This document shows, in pieces, positions 51,714 through 62,825 of a DNA stretch of 62,915 nucleotides. The stretch's first letter is position 1. Each line of letters begins with the position of its first letter. The DNA comes from Marinomonas vulgaris (GTDB taxonomy: Bacteria > Pseudomonadota > Gammaproteobacteria > Pseudomonadales > Marinomonadaceae). A program made the position numbers and the translations under genes. The notes beneath the pieces were generated by a model that saw only the letters and a list, made by a program, of their open reading frames with translations, was not told the DNA's origin and ran no database searches. Location of the stretch: NCBI RefSeq assembly GCF_018145875.1, contig NZ_JAGSSV010000018.1:1-62915 (forward strand). The letters are read 5' to 3'.

Positions 51714-53186
51714 ATGAAAGAGACGTCTCCTACAGGCCTAAATGAATGGCTGCATTTTTTGAAAGACAAAAAATTTCCCGTAAGAGAGAAACACCTTTCG
51801 CGCCTTAAAAATCAGATCAAAAACGGTGATACGCTAGACAATATGCGTGACAACATTGCATCAGATCCTTTACTAGCATTCGCCATTCTTAATGAAGCAA
51901 ATCGTAACATTCGTAATAAAAACAACGATATAACTAGCCCTCTTCATGCCGCTGCTATTGTTGGCATAAACGGTATTGTGCGATTGCTACCAAATTTTGC
52001 ACCTTACTACCTAGATCCTAAACAAACCTCTCCGCATCTTTCTGCCTTTCTCAGCGAAGTACAAACCAGCTATGAAGCCGCTTCCATTGCCAAGCTGTGG
52101 GTGAGCAAGAAACAACCTAGCGGAAGCGATGACATTTTTTGGATCACCTTGTTCAGAGACACAGCCAAATGGTTGCTCTGGTTGTATGCCTACCCAACCA
52201 TGACACGAATCAATCAACGACTTAAAAAAGGCGAAGCAGCAAGCCATGTTGAATTAAGCGAGCTGGGCTGTCGAATCGATGAAATCACCGCAAGGTTATT
52301 CATTCTCTGGCATACCCCCCATAGGATAGTCGAAGGCTTTTACAGTAAAAACGTGCCAAATTCGAGCGAATTACAAACCTTGGCACACTTAGCGCACGAT
52401 ATTGATCAATTGCCGAACCTTACTGAAAACAAACGCCTAACTATTTTAATTAACAACCCGCTTATCTTTTCCTACTGCGCCAACAAGGTGGCTCATGAAG
52501 CTCATTTAACGGGTTGGGATTCGAAACACTTACCTTTTTTGTATCGCGTTGTGGCAGCCTCCATGCATTGTTACTTATCTGAAATCACCTACACAGCGCA
52601 CATTGCCACGGTTCAGTCCGCCAGACACTACAACATCGGTGGCAAGGCACCTCTTGCACAGCAACTGCTTAACCCAGATCTCTATTTGCGCTATGCACCT
52701 AAGCCAAAAACACCTAATTGCCCTGTTTCATCGCTCAAAAAAGCACTTAATAAGCACAGCCTTTTTGATACCAAACAAAAAGCCAATATGGCCTTAAAAG
52801 CCATTACAAAAAGCATTCCAAGCTTAAAGCACTGCATTATCTTCAAGCATGCTAACCACAAAACTCTGCCTTTGTATCAGTCAGGCTATGAGATCAACAA
52901 GGTGAAAATGGTCAAATGGAATACCCATTCGAGTGTGTTTTCAAAACTTAGCCAACAAGCTACTGCAGTGCATTTTTCGAATAAAACACTTGAATCGGCG
53001 CAAGTCAGCTTACCCTATGGAGCCGACAAAATTCTTGAGAAAAACAGCCAATTGGTTTTGTTGTCGACTCAGGTTACCCAAAAAGAAACCGTCATTTTTT
53101 GGATTGAAACCAGCGCAGCGTTTAACCAAAAAGATTACACCACCTTAAAAAAAATCGTGTCCGCTATCAGCCATCGCGCTGCATAA
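51714..53186 (+). CDS. HDOD-domain protein with probable GAF-like C-terminus
   Basis: A 490-residue protein. Residues about 15-250 fit an HDOD domain, with the typical SDPLLAFAILNEANRN and SPLHAAAIVGINGI segments. The C-terminal about 150 residues look like a GAF-type alpha/beta domain. HDOD proteins are regulators without a known enzymatic site, often linked to signalling or c-di-GMP networks; the role here is unknown. No strong ribosome binding site is seen; TTG at 51708 is an alternative start. It lies between rsgA and psd. Confidence 0.7.
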   Translation: MKETSPTGLNEWLHFLKDKKFPVREKHLSRLKNQIKNGDTLDNMRDNIASDPLLAFAILNEANRNIRNKNNDITSPLHAAAIVGINGIVRLLPNFAPYYLDPKQTSPHLSAFLSEVQTSYEAASIAKLWVSKKQPSGSDDIFWITLFRDTAKWLLWLYAYPTMTRINQRLKKGEAASHVELSELGCRIDEITARLFILWHTPHRIVEGFYSKNVPNSSELQTLAHLAHDIDQLPNLTENKRLTILINNPLIFSYCANKVAHEAHLTGWDSKHLPFLYRVVAASMHCYLSEITYTAHIATVQSARHYNIGGKAPLAQQLLNPDLYLRYAPKPKTPNCPVSSLKKALNKHSLFDTKQKANMALKAITKSIPSLKHCIIFKHANHKTLPLYQSGYEINKVKMVKWNTHSSVFSKLSQQATAVHFSNKTLESAQVSLPYGADKILEKNSQLVLLSTQVTQKETVIFWIETSAAFNQKDYTTLKKIVSAISHRAA

Positions 53187-53224
53187 CGTTTTAACCTCAC
53201 AAACCGCCCATTAGGATGAATAAC

Positions 53225-54085
53225 GTGACCAAAGATCAATTGTTTGCTTTTGCGCAACACATCACGCCACAAAAAACCTTATCTCGAACATTAGGCCGAG
53301 TGGCCGAATGCAAAAATACTTTTGTAAAAAATACCTTTATCAGCCAGTTCATCAAAAAATATCAAGTTGATATGTCTGAAGCCATCAATAGCGATCCAAC
53401 GTCATATCGCAACTTCAATGACTTTTTCACACGGGCGATTCGCCCAGAACTGCGCCCAATTTGCGATGAAGCGGACGGCATTGCTTGCCCGGCCGATGGC
53501 GCTATCAGCCAGCTGGGCGACATAGAACACGGCACTCTGCTGCAAGCTAAGGGCCACACTTACAGCTTGACCAGCTTGCTAGGGGGCGATGCTGCTTTAT
53601 CCAGCCAATTTTTAGGCGGCGCATTCGCCACTGTGTACTTATCACCAAAAGACTACCACAGAGTGCACATGCCTCTTACGGGCAAGCTAACCAAGATGAT
53701 CCACATCCCTGGCAAGCTGTTCTCTGTTAACAAGGTGACCGCCGAACAAATCCCCAGTGTCTTTGCTCGAAACGAGCGAACTGTCTGTTTATTTGACACC
53801 GAAGCCGGTCCGATGGCAGTGATCCTGGTTGGCGCTATGATAGTGGCCAGCATCGAAACCGTCTGGGCAGGGCAAGTCACTCCCTTCAATAAAAATGTGG
53901 TGACTTGGGATTACAGCGCACTTAACCAAGTCACCATAAACAAAGGCGAAGAAATGGGACGCTTTAAATTAGGCTCCACCGCCATAGTGCTGTTTGGAAA
54001 AGACGCCATACGCTGGAACGAATCACTCAGCGCTGAAACACCCACAAAAATGGGCATGCATTTCGGCAAGGTTAACGCCCAATAA
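53225..54085 (+). CDS. psd: phosphatidylserine decarboxylase proenzyme
   Basis: A 286-residue pyruvoyl enzyme that makes phosphatidylethanolamine at the inner membrane. Self-cleavage at LGST (in GRFKLGSTAIVLF) yields the pyruvoyl group. DYHRVHMP, KLFSVN and ARNERTVCLFDTEAGP are family motifs. GTG at 53225 has AGGA 8 nt upstream. An in-frame ATG three codons earlier abuts that site and is less likely. It is followed by a terminator. Confidence 0.96.
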   Translation: MTKDQLFAFAQHITPQKTLSRTLGRVAECKNTFVKNTFISQFIKKYQVDMSEAINSDPTSYRNFNDFFTRAIRPELRPICDEADGIACPADGAISQLGDIEHGTLLQAKGHTYSLTSLLGGDAALSSQFLGGAFATVYLSPKDYHRVHMPLTGKLTKMIHIPGKLFSVNKVTAEQIPSVFARNERTVCLFDTEAGPMAVILVGAMIVASIETVWAGQVTPFNKNVVTWDYSALNQVTINKGEEMGRFKLGSTAIVLFGKDAIRWNESLSAETPTKMGMHFGKVNAQ

Positions 54086-54110
54086 CCTATCAAGAAGACA
54101 CAAACGCATA

Positions 54111-54150
54111 AAAAAGCCACTTCAGATTCATTCTGAAGTGGCTTTCTTTT
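54111..54150. terminator. bidirectional terminator between psd and secF
   Basis: AAAGCCACTTCAG pairs with CTGAAGTGGCTTT around ATTCATT, with an A run on one side and TCTTTT on the other. It lies between converging psd and secF. Confidence 0.9.
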
Positions 54151-54193
54151 ATTCATTACCCATTACTTTCCAGTCGAAAAATACCCGAAGAGG

Positions 54194-55108
54194 TTAAGGT
54201 AAATCGTCTTCTAACTCTTCTTTCGGTGCTGGAATTAGGTCTTCGCGGGTCACATCTAGCGCCAACAACAAGTTGGCCGCGACAAAGATGGACGAGTAAG
54301 TACCAATTACAATCCCCAACAACAACGCCATTGAGAAGTTATGAATCGCTTCTCCGCCTGCAACAAATAATACAATCAGTACAAACAAGGTCGTTAAGGA
54401 AGTAATCAAGGTACGACCTAACGTTTGGTTAATCGACTCATTGATCAAATCATAAGGCGAGGTGTCACGCATAACTCGGAAGTTCTCACGAATTCGGTCA
54501 CATACCACGATGGTATCGTTGAGAGAGTAACCCACCACCGCCAATAAAGCAGCTAACACGGTCAAATCAAACTCTATCTCGAACAGCGAGAAAAAGCCCA
54601 AGGTGATGATAACATCATGAGCCAAGGCGGCCACAGACGCCACAGAGAACTTAAACTGAAAGCGAACCGCCACGTAAATCATAACGATAGCGAGGGCAAG
54701 CAACATACCCATGCCACCTTGTTCACGCAACTCTTCACCGACCTGTGCACCGACAAACTCTGAGCGCTGCAATGAAACGCTAACAGCACCACGATCTTGC
54801 AGAGTAGACAACACCTCGTCACCCAAGGTAGGCGTATAAGCATTTGCCATACGAACCACAACATCGGTTGGTGAGCCAAAATTCTGCACGACCACATCAG
54901 AATAACCGTTTACTGCTAGCAATTCGCGAATATCGTCTAGCTTAGGCGCCTCTTGGTAAGACACCTCAACCAAGGTACCTCCTGTAAAGTCCAGACCGAA
55001 CTGCAAGCCTTTTGTGACTAAGGACCCCAAAGAGATCAAAATGAGCGTCAGCGATAAAACAGCAACAATTTTACGCATTGCCATAAATGGAATTTGTGTC
55101 ACTTTCAT
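54194..55108 (-). CDS. secF: protein translocase subunit SecF
   Basis: A 304-residue RND-type membrane protein that, with SecD, uses the proton gradient to pull exported proteins out of SecYEG. Six membrane helices are expected. GLDFTGGTLVEV follows the first helix, and GYSLNDTIVVCDRIREN marks helix 4-5. It lies 9 nt after secD, with GGAG before its ATG. Confidence 0.97.
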   Translation of the reverse strand: MKVTQIPFMAMRKIVAVLSLTLILISLGSLVTKGLQFGLDFTGGTLVEVSYQEAPKLDDIRELLAVNGYSDVVVQNFGSPTDVVVRMANAYTPTLGDEVLSTLQDRGAVSVSLQRSEFVGAQVGEELREQGGMGMLLALAIVMIYVAVRFQFKFSVASVAALAHDVIITLGFFSLFEIEFDLTVLAALLAVVGYSLNDTIVVCDRIRENFRVMRDTSPYDLINESINQTLGRTLITSLTTLFVLIVLFVAGGEAIHNFSMALLLGIVIGTYSSIFVAANLLLALDVTREDLIPAPKEELEDDLP

Positions 55109-55117
55109 GGCGCTCTC

Positions 55118-56971
55118 CTAAATATACAGTTTCTTGTTTTTACGACCGCCATACACAAGGTTGACCTGTGCACGGGTTATGACTATTGCCGTAAATACCG
55201 ATGTCAAAATACCCAACGATAAGGTCACCGCAAAGCCTTTTACCGGTCCAGTTCCGACGGCAAACAAAATAACGGCCACTAGTAACGTGGTAATGTTGGC
55301 ATCAAAAATCGTTGTAAAAGCACGATTAAAGCCTGAATGAATCGCTTGCTGACTGGGCACACCATTGGCCAATTCCTCTTTTATTCGCGAGAAAATCAAC
55401 ACATTTGCGTCCACCGCCATCCCCATGGTCAACACGATCCCCGCAATACCCGGCAAGGTCAATGTCGCCGATAGTAATGACATAAACGCCATCAAGAGAA
55501 TGATGTTCAAGGCCAAGGAGATATTGGCAAAAAGACCAAACACCTTGTAATACCCCAGCATAAACAGCATCACAACCAACAAACCAATTTGCGCGGAGCC
55601 CACACCCAATTTGATGTTTTCAGCACCCAAGCTCGGCCCAATGGTACGTTCTTCCACAAAGTACATAGGCGCGGCCAATGCACCCGCACGAAGCAACAAA
55701 GCAAGCTCTGATGATTCACGTGGGCTATCTAACCCTGTAATACGAAACGAATTACCCAGCGTTGTCTGAATCGTTGCCAATGAGATAATACCTTTCTCAC
55801 TGTAACTTCGACGAAGCTCTTCAAATGTTCCGTCTTCTTGCTCAACAACACGAGTACGAGATTTGTGCTCAATAAACACTACCGCCATATTACGACCTAC
55901 TGCAGCACGGGTGACTTTCGTCATTTGCTTGCCGCCTTTTGAGTCTAGGCTGATGTTTACTTGTGGTTGACCGTTTTCATCAAAAGAAGAGCTCGCGTCC
56001 GAAACACTTTCACCCGTGGTAATAAGGTCACGCTCTAAACGCGCGGTACGCCCACTGCCATCACGGAAGGTTAAGACTTCAACGCCAGAGCCATTGCCAT
56101 CCAATCCAGCTTCTAAACGAAACTCAAGGTTTGCCGTGGCACCGATAATACGTTTTGCTGCCGCCGTGTCTTGCACGCCAGGCAATTCAACCACAATACG
56201 GTTACTGCCTTGACGCTGAACAAGAGGCTCAGCCACACCCAGCTCGTTAACACGATTACGGAGCGTGGTTAGGTTTTGCTGTAAAGCATAAGATTCAATT
56301 TCTGCTTTCGACACCTCAGTGAAGCTAACATCCAAAAAGAAGTCACTGTCTACTTCTCTGGTCGCAAAGCGATATTCAGAAAATTCGTCTTTTAACAGGT
56401 TTTCAGCCAAATCTAGGTCAGATTGCTGTAAGAAGCGGATCGATAAAACACCTTCTTCTATATCAACACTGCGATATCGAACACGATCACTTCGAAGAGC
56501 GGCTTTCATTTCGCTGGACGTCACTTCAAGGCGCTGTTTCAAGGCCGCTGGCGTATCCACTTCCAATAAGAAATGCACACCACCGCGTAAATCCAGACCC
56601 AATTTTGCCGGCCCCGCCCCTAAAGACGACAACCACTCTGGTGTTGTTGGCACTAAGTTCAACGCTGTTACGTAATCTTCACCCAATGCCGCTGCCACAA
56701 CAGGCTTGGCAGCAAGTTGGTCCTCACCACTATTGAAGCGTAAGGTACCGCCGGCAGACGTAAGCTCTGCCTCTTTTAATTCTATGTTTGCGTCAGAAAG
56801 CGCTGTTCTGGCTTTTTGTAGAGCCTGCTCATCCACTGTCGCGGTGGCTTTTTGAGTTGATAATTGTAGCGCTGGATCATCCGGGTAAAGATTTGGGAAG
56901 GCGTAAAGTAGCCCCAAAGCCAAAACAAGAAGAATTAGCAAATACTTCCACAAGGGGTACTTGTTAAGCAT
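55118..56971 (-). CDS. secD: protein translocase subunit SecD
   Basis: A 617-residue RND-type subunit. After the first membrane helix (about 7-25) comes the large periplasmic P1 domain, starting with LGLDLRGGVHFLLEVD. The C-terminal half has five helices with MGMAVDANVLIFSRIKEEL. Length matches E. coli SecD (615). It is downstream of yajC. Confidence 0.97.
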   Translation of the reverse strand: MLNKYPLWKYLLILLVLALGLLYAFPNLYPDDPALQLSTQKATATVDEQALQKARTALSDANIELKEAELTSAGGTLRFNSGEDQLAAKPVVAAALGEDYVTALNLVPTTPEWLSSLGAGPAKLGLDLRGGVHFLLEVDTPAALKQRLEVTSSEMKAALRSDRVRYRSVDIEEGVLSIRFLQQSDLDLAENLLKDEFSEYRFATREVDSDFFLDVSFTEVSKAEIESYALQQNLTTLRNRVNELGVAEPLVQRQGSNRIVVELPGVQDTAAAKRIIGATANLEFRLEAGLDGNGSGVEVLTFRDGSGRTARLERDLITTGESVSDASSSFDENGQPQVNISLDSKGGKQMTKVTRAAVGRNMAVVFIEHKSRTRVVEQEDGTFEELRRSYSEKGIISLATIQTTLGNSFRITGLDSPRESSELALLLRAGALAAPMYFVEERTIGPSLGAENIKLGVGSAQIGLLVVMLFMLGYYKVFGLFANISLALNIILLMAFMSLLSATLTLPGIAGIVLTMGMAVDANVLIFSRIKEELANGVPSQQAIHSGFNRAFTTIFDANITTLLVAVILFAVGTGPVKGFAVTLSLGILTSVFTAIVITRAQVNLVYGGRKNKKLYI

Positions 56972-57013
56972 GAAAAATCCTTTAAACCTAAAAATTAAAT
57001 GGACCGTATGTAA

Positions 57014-57049
57014 GAAAATCGCCCCCCTAGATCATTTAGGAAGGCGACT
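57014..57049 (-). terminator. possible weak terminator between yajC and secD
   Basis: On the minus strand GTCGCC..CCTA pairs with TAGG..GGCGAT around a 7-nt loop, then ATTTTC. The stem has mismatches and the T run is short, so partial read-through into secD is expected. Confidence 0.5.
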
Positions 57050-57060
57050 CTTTAAGCACG

Positions 57061-57387
57061 TTAGATAGACTTCAACGTGCCTTTAGGCAACACAGCAGCA
57101 ACAGAAGATTTTTGAAATTTCATTTCAACACCTTCTGATACTTCTAATACTACGTAGTTATCATCAACTTTTGACACTTTACCTAAAACACCACCGCCAG
57201 TTACGACTTCTGTGCCTTTCGCCAAAGAAGCAATCAGGTTTTTATGCTCTTTCGTACGCTTTGCCTGTGGGCGCCACATAAGGAAGTAAAAAATAACCAC
57301 AAAGCCTGCAAGCAATACTAGGTTAAAAATGCCTGCGTCGGCTGGTGCGCCGGCTTCAGCATAAGCTGGTGAGATCAATGAGATCAT
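57061..57387 (-). CDS. yajC: Sec translocon accessory subunit YajC
   Basis: A 108-residue single-pass membrane protein associated with SecDF. The membrane helix (about 22-42) leads to the family's FYFLMWRPQAKRTKEH, followed by a small basic cytoplasmic domain with GTEVVTGGGVLGKV. ATG at 57387 gives the usual short N-terminus; the frame is open further upstream. It sits between tgt and secD in the normal order. Confidence 0.95.
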   Translation of the reverse strand: MISLISPAYAEAGAPADAGIFNLVLLAGFVVIFYFLMWRPQAKRTKEHKNLIASLAKGTEVVTGGGVLGKVSKVDDNYVVLEVSEGVEMKFQKSSVAAVLPKGTLKSI

Positions 57388-57483
57388 GGTGTTAACTCTC
57401 CAATGGTTTATGAAAACTGTTACCAATTTTGAATGCTGTGTAAAACATTCACATAACAAGCAAAATCGGCGTATTTTTGTCTA

Positions 57484-59696
<2,213 letters not shown>

Positions 59697-59807
59697 GAAA
59701 AGAATGTTACCTAAGAAATACGACCCGGTATTCTAGCTAAAATACACAGAAAAAGGTACTTCCTCGCCATATCTTGTTAAAGACGTAAAATATTTTATCA
59801 TTAGTCA

Positions 59808-59835
59808 TTGACTAATATCTCAAATCGCATAAAAT
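59808..59835 (+). promoter_or_regulatory. promoter of tRNA-Leu
   Basis: TTGACT, 16 nt, then TAAAAT, followed by ACGCATCACC. The predicted start of transcription is about 12 nt before the mature tRNA 5' end. Both hexamers match consensus at five of six bases. Confidence 0.65.
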
Positions 59836-59854
59836 ACGCATCACCTTTTTCAAG

Positions 59855-59939
59855 GCCAGTGTGGTGGAATTGGTAGACACGACGGATTCAAAATCCGTTG
59901 CCGAAAGGCGTGGCGGTTCGAGTCCGCCTACTGGTACCA
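59855..59939 (+). tRNA. tRNA-Leu (anticodon CAA)
   Basis: An 85-nt class II tRNA with a long variable arm and encoded CCA. The anticodon stem ACGGA/TCCGT holds the loop TTCAAAA, giving CAA, which reads UUG. The acceptor stem GCCAGTG/TACTGGT pairs fully with two G-T pairs. A promoter lies upstream and a terminator directly after. Confidence 0.97.
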
Positions 59940-59943
59940 ACAT

Positions 59944-59976
59944 AAAAGCCCTGATCATCGATCAGGGCTTTTTTTT
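59944..59976 (+). terminator. terminator of tRNA-Leu
   Basis: AAAGCCCTGAT pairs with ATCAGGGCTTT around CATCG, followed by eight T. It begins 5 nt after the tRNA. Confidence 0.93.
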
Positions 59977-60025
59977 GGTTTGATTTCATCTTTAAACATA
60001 CAACATAGACTCTTTAGGAAACACT

Positions 60026-60226
60026 ATGAATCGCCGTAAAAAAATCAAAGACATCTATGACAAACGCATGAAGCAAGCCAATTTAAAAAACAATCCTAAA
60101 AAAGCCAAGCCTAAATACATTTCCAAAGCAGATCGTGCAAAAATGGAAACAGAAGCGGCAACACAAGACGCTCTAAGCGTTGAAACTAGCGACGCAACAT
60201 CTGTGCCAGAAGACACTCAAAGCTAA
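60026..60226 (+). CDS. DUF2986-family small basic protein
   Basis: A 66-residue protein with a Lys/Arg-rich first half (MNRRKKIKDIYDKRMKQ), the conserved PKYISKADRAK centre of the DUF2986 family, and an acidic, Thr/Ser-rich tail. The function is unknown; the charge pattern suggests nucleic acid or ribosome contact, which is only inference. AGGA precedes the ATG. It stands alone between tRNA-Leu and the converging pirin gene. Confidence 0.8.
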   Translation: MNRRKKIKDIYDKRMKQANLKNNPKKAKPKYISKADRAKMETEAATQDALSVETSDATSVPEDTQS

Positions 60227-60244
60227 AACCTTTAACCTGAGTAG

Positions 60245-61267
60245 CTAGTCTACTTCAGGTTGTTCAATAGTGCCGTCCGCGTATTGAGCAAATCGTCCTG
60301 CACATTTGTCATGGGTTTGGTCCTGTTTAGGCCAAGGCCAACCGCCGAACTCTGTTCGTCGATAATCCGCAAACGCCTGTTGCAATTCCATGCGTGTGTT
60401 CATCACAAAGGGACCCTGTTGCTCCACCTGCTCTCCAATTGGCTTCCCCTGCAACAACAGAAATTTCGCCCTCTTACCTTGATTATGAATCAAAACATCG
60501 ACATCACTCTTTAAAACAAAGGCTTCATTCACTGAGGCCACAAAATTTGCCAATGCCACCTGCTCACCTTCATAAAAATACAAGGTACGACTTAGGCCAG
60601 CTGTCGCGGCAGGCAATAGCCACTCTGCATGTTCAGGGACATCAATCAGCCAAATCGCCACATCATTTTGAACATCGGCTGCCCACGAATGCGGCGGAGC
60701 TGGCAGGGGCACTGCGTCTTGATATCGCCCAGCAATCACTTTTACGCAGGTATCTATGCCGTTTGCATCCGTAACAGACACCGTCGGCGTCTCTTCATTC
60801 CAAAGCATAGAGAAATGCGGTGGTGCCATCTTATTTTTACTAGGAAGGTTCAGCCATATCTGGAATAGCTCTAATGGATTCTTTTCCTCTTCGCTCAACA
60901 GCGGAAACATTTCAGAATGCTGAATACCTTCTCCTGCCGTCATCCATTGAGTATCGCCTTGACCATATCGCCCTGCGGCGCCCATAGAATCAGCATGATC
61001 CACAAAGCCTTTATTCACCACAGTGACTGTTTCAAACCCACGATGAGGATGACCAGGAAAGCCCGGAATACGCTTACCATGGTACATACGCCAACCATCA
61101 ATTCCTGCGAAGTCTTGCCCTAGCGGGCGATTATTAAGAGAAGCAGCAGGCGTCATATCGTGGTTTGCACTGGGATACAAATCATTATGAAAGGCACAAA
61201 ATAGAAATGGATCTGAAGTAGGCCAAAACATCTGCAATGCCAAGCGCTGTAAAATAGGTGAGCTCAT
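60245..61267 (-). CDS. pirin family protein
   Basis: A 340-residue bicupin protein, somewhat longer than typical bacterial pirins (about 230-290). The metal-binding motif GHPHRGFETVTVV is at about 72-84, with WMTAGEGIQHSEMFP supplying the further His and Glu ligands. Some bacterial pirins have quercetinase activity or bind metabolic enzymes; no role can be assigned here. It lies 106 nt downstream of the GlxA-like regulator on the same strand and may be its target. Confidence 0.88.
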   Translation of the reverse strand: MSSPILQRLALQMFWPTSDPFLFCAFHNDLYPSANHDMTPAASLNNRPLGQDFAGIDGWRMYHGKRIPGFPGHPHRGFETVTVVNKGFVDHADSMGAAGRYGQGDTQWMTAGEGIQHSEMFPLLSEEEKNPLELFQIWLNLPSKNKMAPPHFSMLWNEETPTVSVTDANGIDTCVKVIAGRYQDAVPLPAPPHSWAADVQNDVAIWLIDVPEHAEWLLPAATAGLSRTLYFYEGEQVALANFVASVNEAFVLKSDVDVLIHNQGKRAKFLLLQGKPIGEQVEQQGPFVMNTRMELQQAFADYRRTEFGGWPWPKQDQTHDKCAGRFAQYADGTIEQPEVD

Positions 61268-61373
61268 TATGCTTCTCCATCAAAGATATGAGCTCATAGT
61301 AACATCAGTATATCCAATCGAATTATGCTGATATTTGATGCAAAACATCCATTTTTTAGATGAATTGAATCCT

Positions 61374-62480
61374 CTAAACCGCAACCGATCCGTAACTTGG
61401 TTCGGTATGGGACTGGCTAAGCGCATCTTGAGCGTAAGGAATGTAGACAAGCGCAGTGCTTTCAGCAAAGGCAACGGACTCTGTACTCCAAGGTTTCCAA
61501 GCGGTTTTACGTTCGTCACGGGGTGACACGCCGATGTGCTTACGGTAACAACGACTAAAATGCGGTGTAGAGATAAAACCGCAAGCCATGGATATCTCAA
61601 CAATCGACATATTGGATTGCTTGAGCAATTTGCGCGCTCTTTCTAAGCGCAAACGAAGATAATAACGAGACGGGGAACAATCTAGATGACGATGAAACAT
61701 GCGCTCAATCTGACGACGCGACACATTCACAAAGTCTGCCAATTCATCCAACTCTATCGGTTCCTCAAGGTTATTTTCCATCAACTCAATAACGTCCACC
61801 AGCTTAGGCGTACAAATGCCCATTTGATTGAATTGGCGAGCCGGCATACGCTGCTGGTCTGATTCATTACGAATACGATCACAAATGAACATATCGGAAA
61901 TGGCATTTGATAACTTAACCCCATGCTGCCTGGTCATCATGTTCAAAAACATGTCCATTGGCGCACTGCCTCCAGAGGATGTGAGGCGATTTTTGTCGAT
62001 AGAAAACAGCTTGTTATTGCAACTGACTTTAGGGAAGGCTTCTTGCAGCGCCGTCAGACACTCCCAATGCACGCTACACTGATAGCCATTTAAAAGGCCC
62101 GCATGAGCCAACACATAAGCGCCGGTACAAACTCCGCCTAAGATGACATTTTTACGAGACTGACGAGTCAACCAAGACACCTGCTTTGCGGAAAAGCTAC
62201 GGGTAATATCTACGCCACCAGCGACAATGATAATGTCGAATGAAGCCGCTTCGTCCATGGATAAGTCGGGAGTTAATGTTAAACCGTCACTTGCCGTCAC
62301 AGGCTTACCGTCTTCAGAAATCAAATTCCAACTGTACAACTCTTCCGCCGATAATTGATTCGCCATTCGCAACGGCTCAATAGATGACGCCAACGCAATC
62401 ATAGTGAAATGATCCAGTAGCAAGAAACCCACTTTCGTTGTGCCCTTTTTGTCTAAAGCAAAGCCTGAACTGTTGATCAT
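61374..62480 (-). CDS. GlxA-family AraC-type regulator (GbdR/CdhR-like)
   Basis: A 368-residue regulator with a DJ-1/PfpI-like ligand domain (about 15-190, with GGVCTGAYVLAHAGLLNG at the nucleophile-elbow position) and two AraC helix-turn-helices (about 240-330, ending ACGFISTPHFSRCYR). Size and layout fit GbdR/ArgR-type regulators of betaine, carnitine or arginine catabolism, but no catabolic genes are adjacent. ATG at 62480 has GAGG 8 nt upstream and is preferred over ATGs at 62486 and 62522. A large inverted repeat precedes it. Confidence 0.85.
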   Translation of the reverse strand: MINSSGFALDKKGTTKVGFLLLDHFTMIALASSIEPLRMANQLSAEELYSWNLISEDGKPVTASDGLTLTPDLSMDEAASFDIIIVAGGVDITRSFSAKQVSWLTRQSRKNVILGGVCTGAYVLAHAGLLNGYQCSVHWECLTALQEAFPKVSCNNKLFSIDKNRLTSSGGSAPMDMFLNMMTRQHGVKLSNAISDMFICDRIRNESDQQRMPARQFNQMGICTPKLVDVIELMENNLEEPIELDELADFVNVSRRQIERMFHRHLDCSPSRYYLRLRLERARKLLKQSNMSIVEISMACGFISTPHFSRCYRKHIGVSPRDERKTAWKPWSTESVAFAESTALVYIPYAQDALSQSHTEPSYGSVAV

Positions 62481-62501
62481 ATCCATGTCCTCATTGTGAT
62501 A

Positions 62502-62554
62502 CTTCTTAGAAATGCTAGGCAATTTTCAGACCATTTTTTAGCATTGCTAAGAAG
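62502..62554 (-). promoter_or_regulatory. 16-bp inverted repeat upstream of the GlxA-like regulator
   Basis: CTTCTTAGAAATGCTA (62502-62517) and TAGCATTGCTAAGAAG (62539-62554) are reverse complements at 15 of 16 positions, separated by 21 nt. The repeat ends 22 nt before the regulator's ATG. It may be a dimer operator for autoregulation or an mRNA 5' hairpin. The right arm contains the smaller palindrome TTAGCATTGCTAA. Confidence 0.6.
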
Positions 62555-62825
62555 TTCGTTTTTTATTGTAAAGGGTGCCCCAAAATGGGAAAAAAGATGC
62601 CGACTTAAACCGTCGAAATAGATCAAACCCCGTCAATCTAAGCGCTTTAAAACAACACCATGCCCCAATGTAGAACAAGATAGGAATCTAGGGAAACTGC
62701 GATTAAGAAGTTGAACAGTAGCCAGTGTTTCTAACTCGGCTAAAAAAGCGCAAAATGTCACCTATTTCAATACTTTTAGTCCCTAATCAAGCTTCTTCTG
62801 CCTTGTTTAGGGGCCTTTGGACGGA
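62555..62825. other. non-coding stretch between regulator and transposase fragment
   Basis: With the inverted repeat at 62502-62554, this completes a gap of about 345 bp without a gene. No open frame, tRNA or terminator could be recognised. The last 100 bp or so probably include the end of an insertion sequence, but no terminal repeat could be fixed because the other end is outside the window. Confidence 0.4.

Noticed and set aside
60231..60260. Hairpin at the ends of the DUF2986 and pirin genes as an intrinsic terminator
   Set aside because: The arms AACCTGAGTAG and CTACTTCAGGTT pair imperfectly, and there is no T run on either strand.
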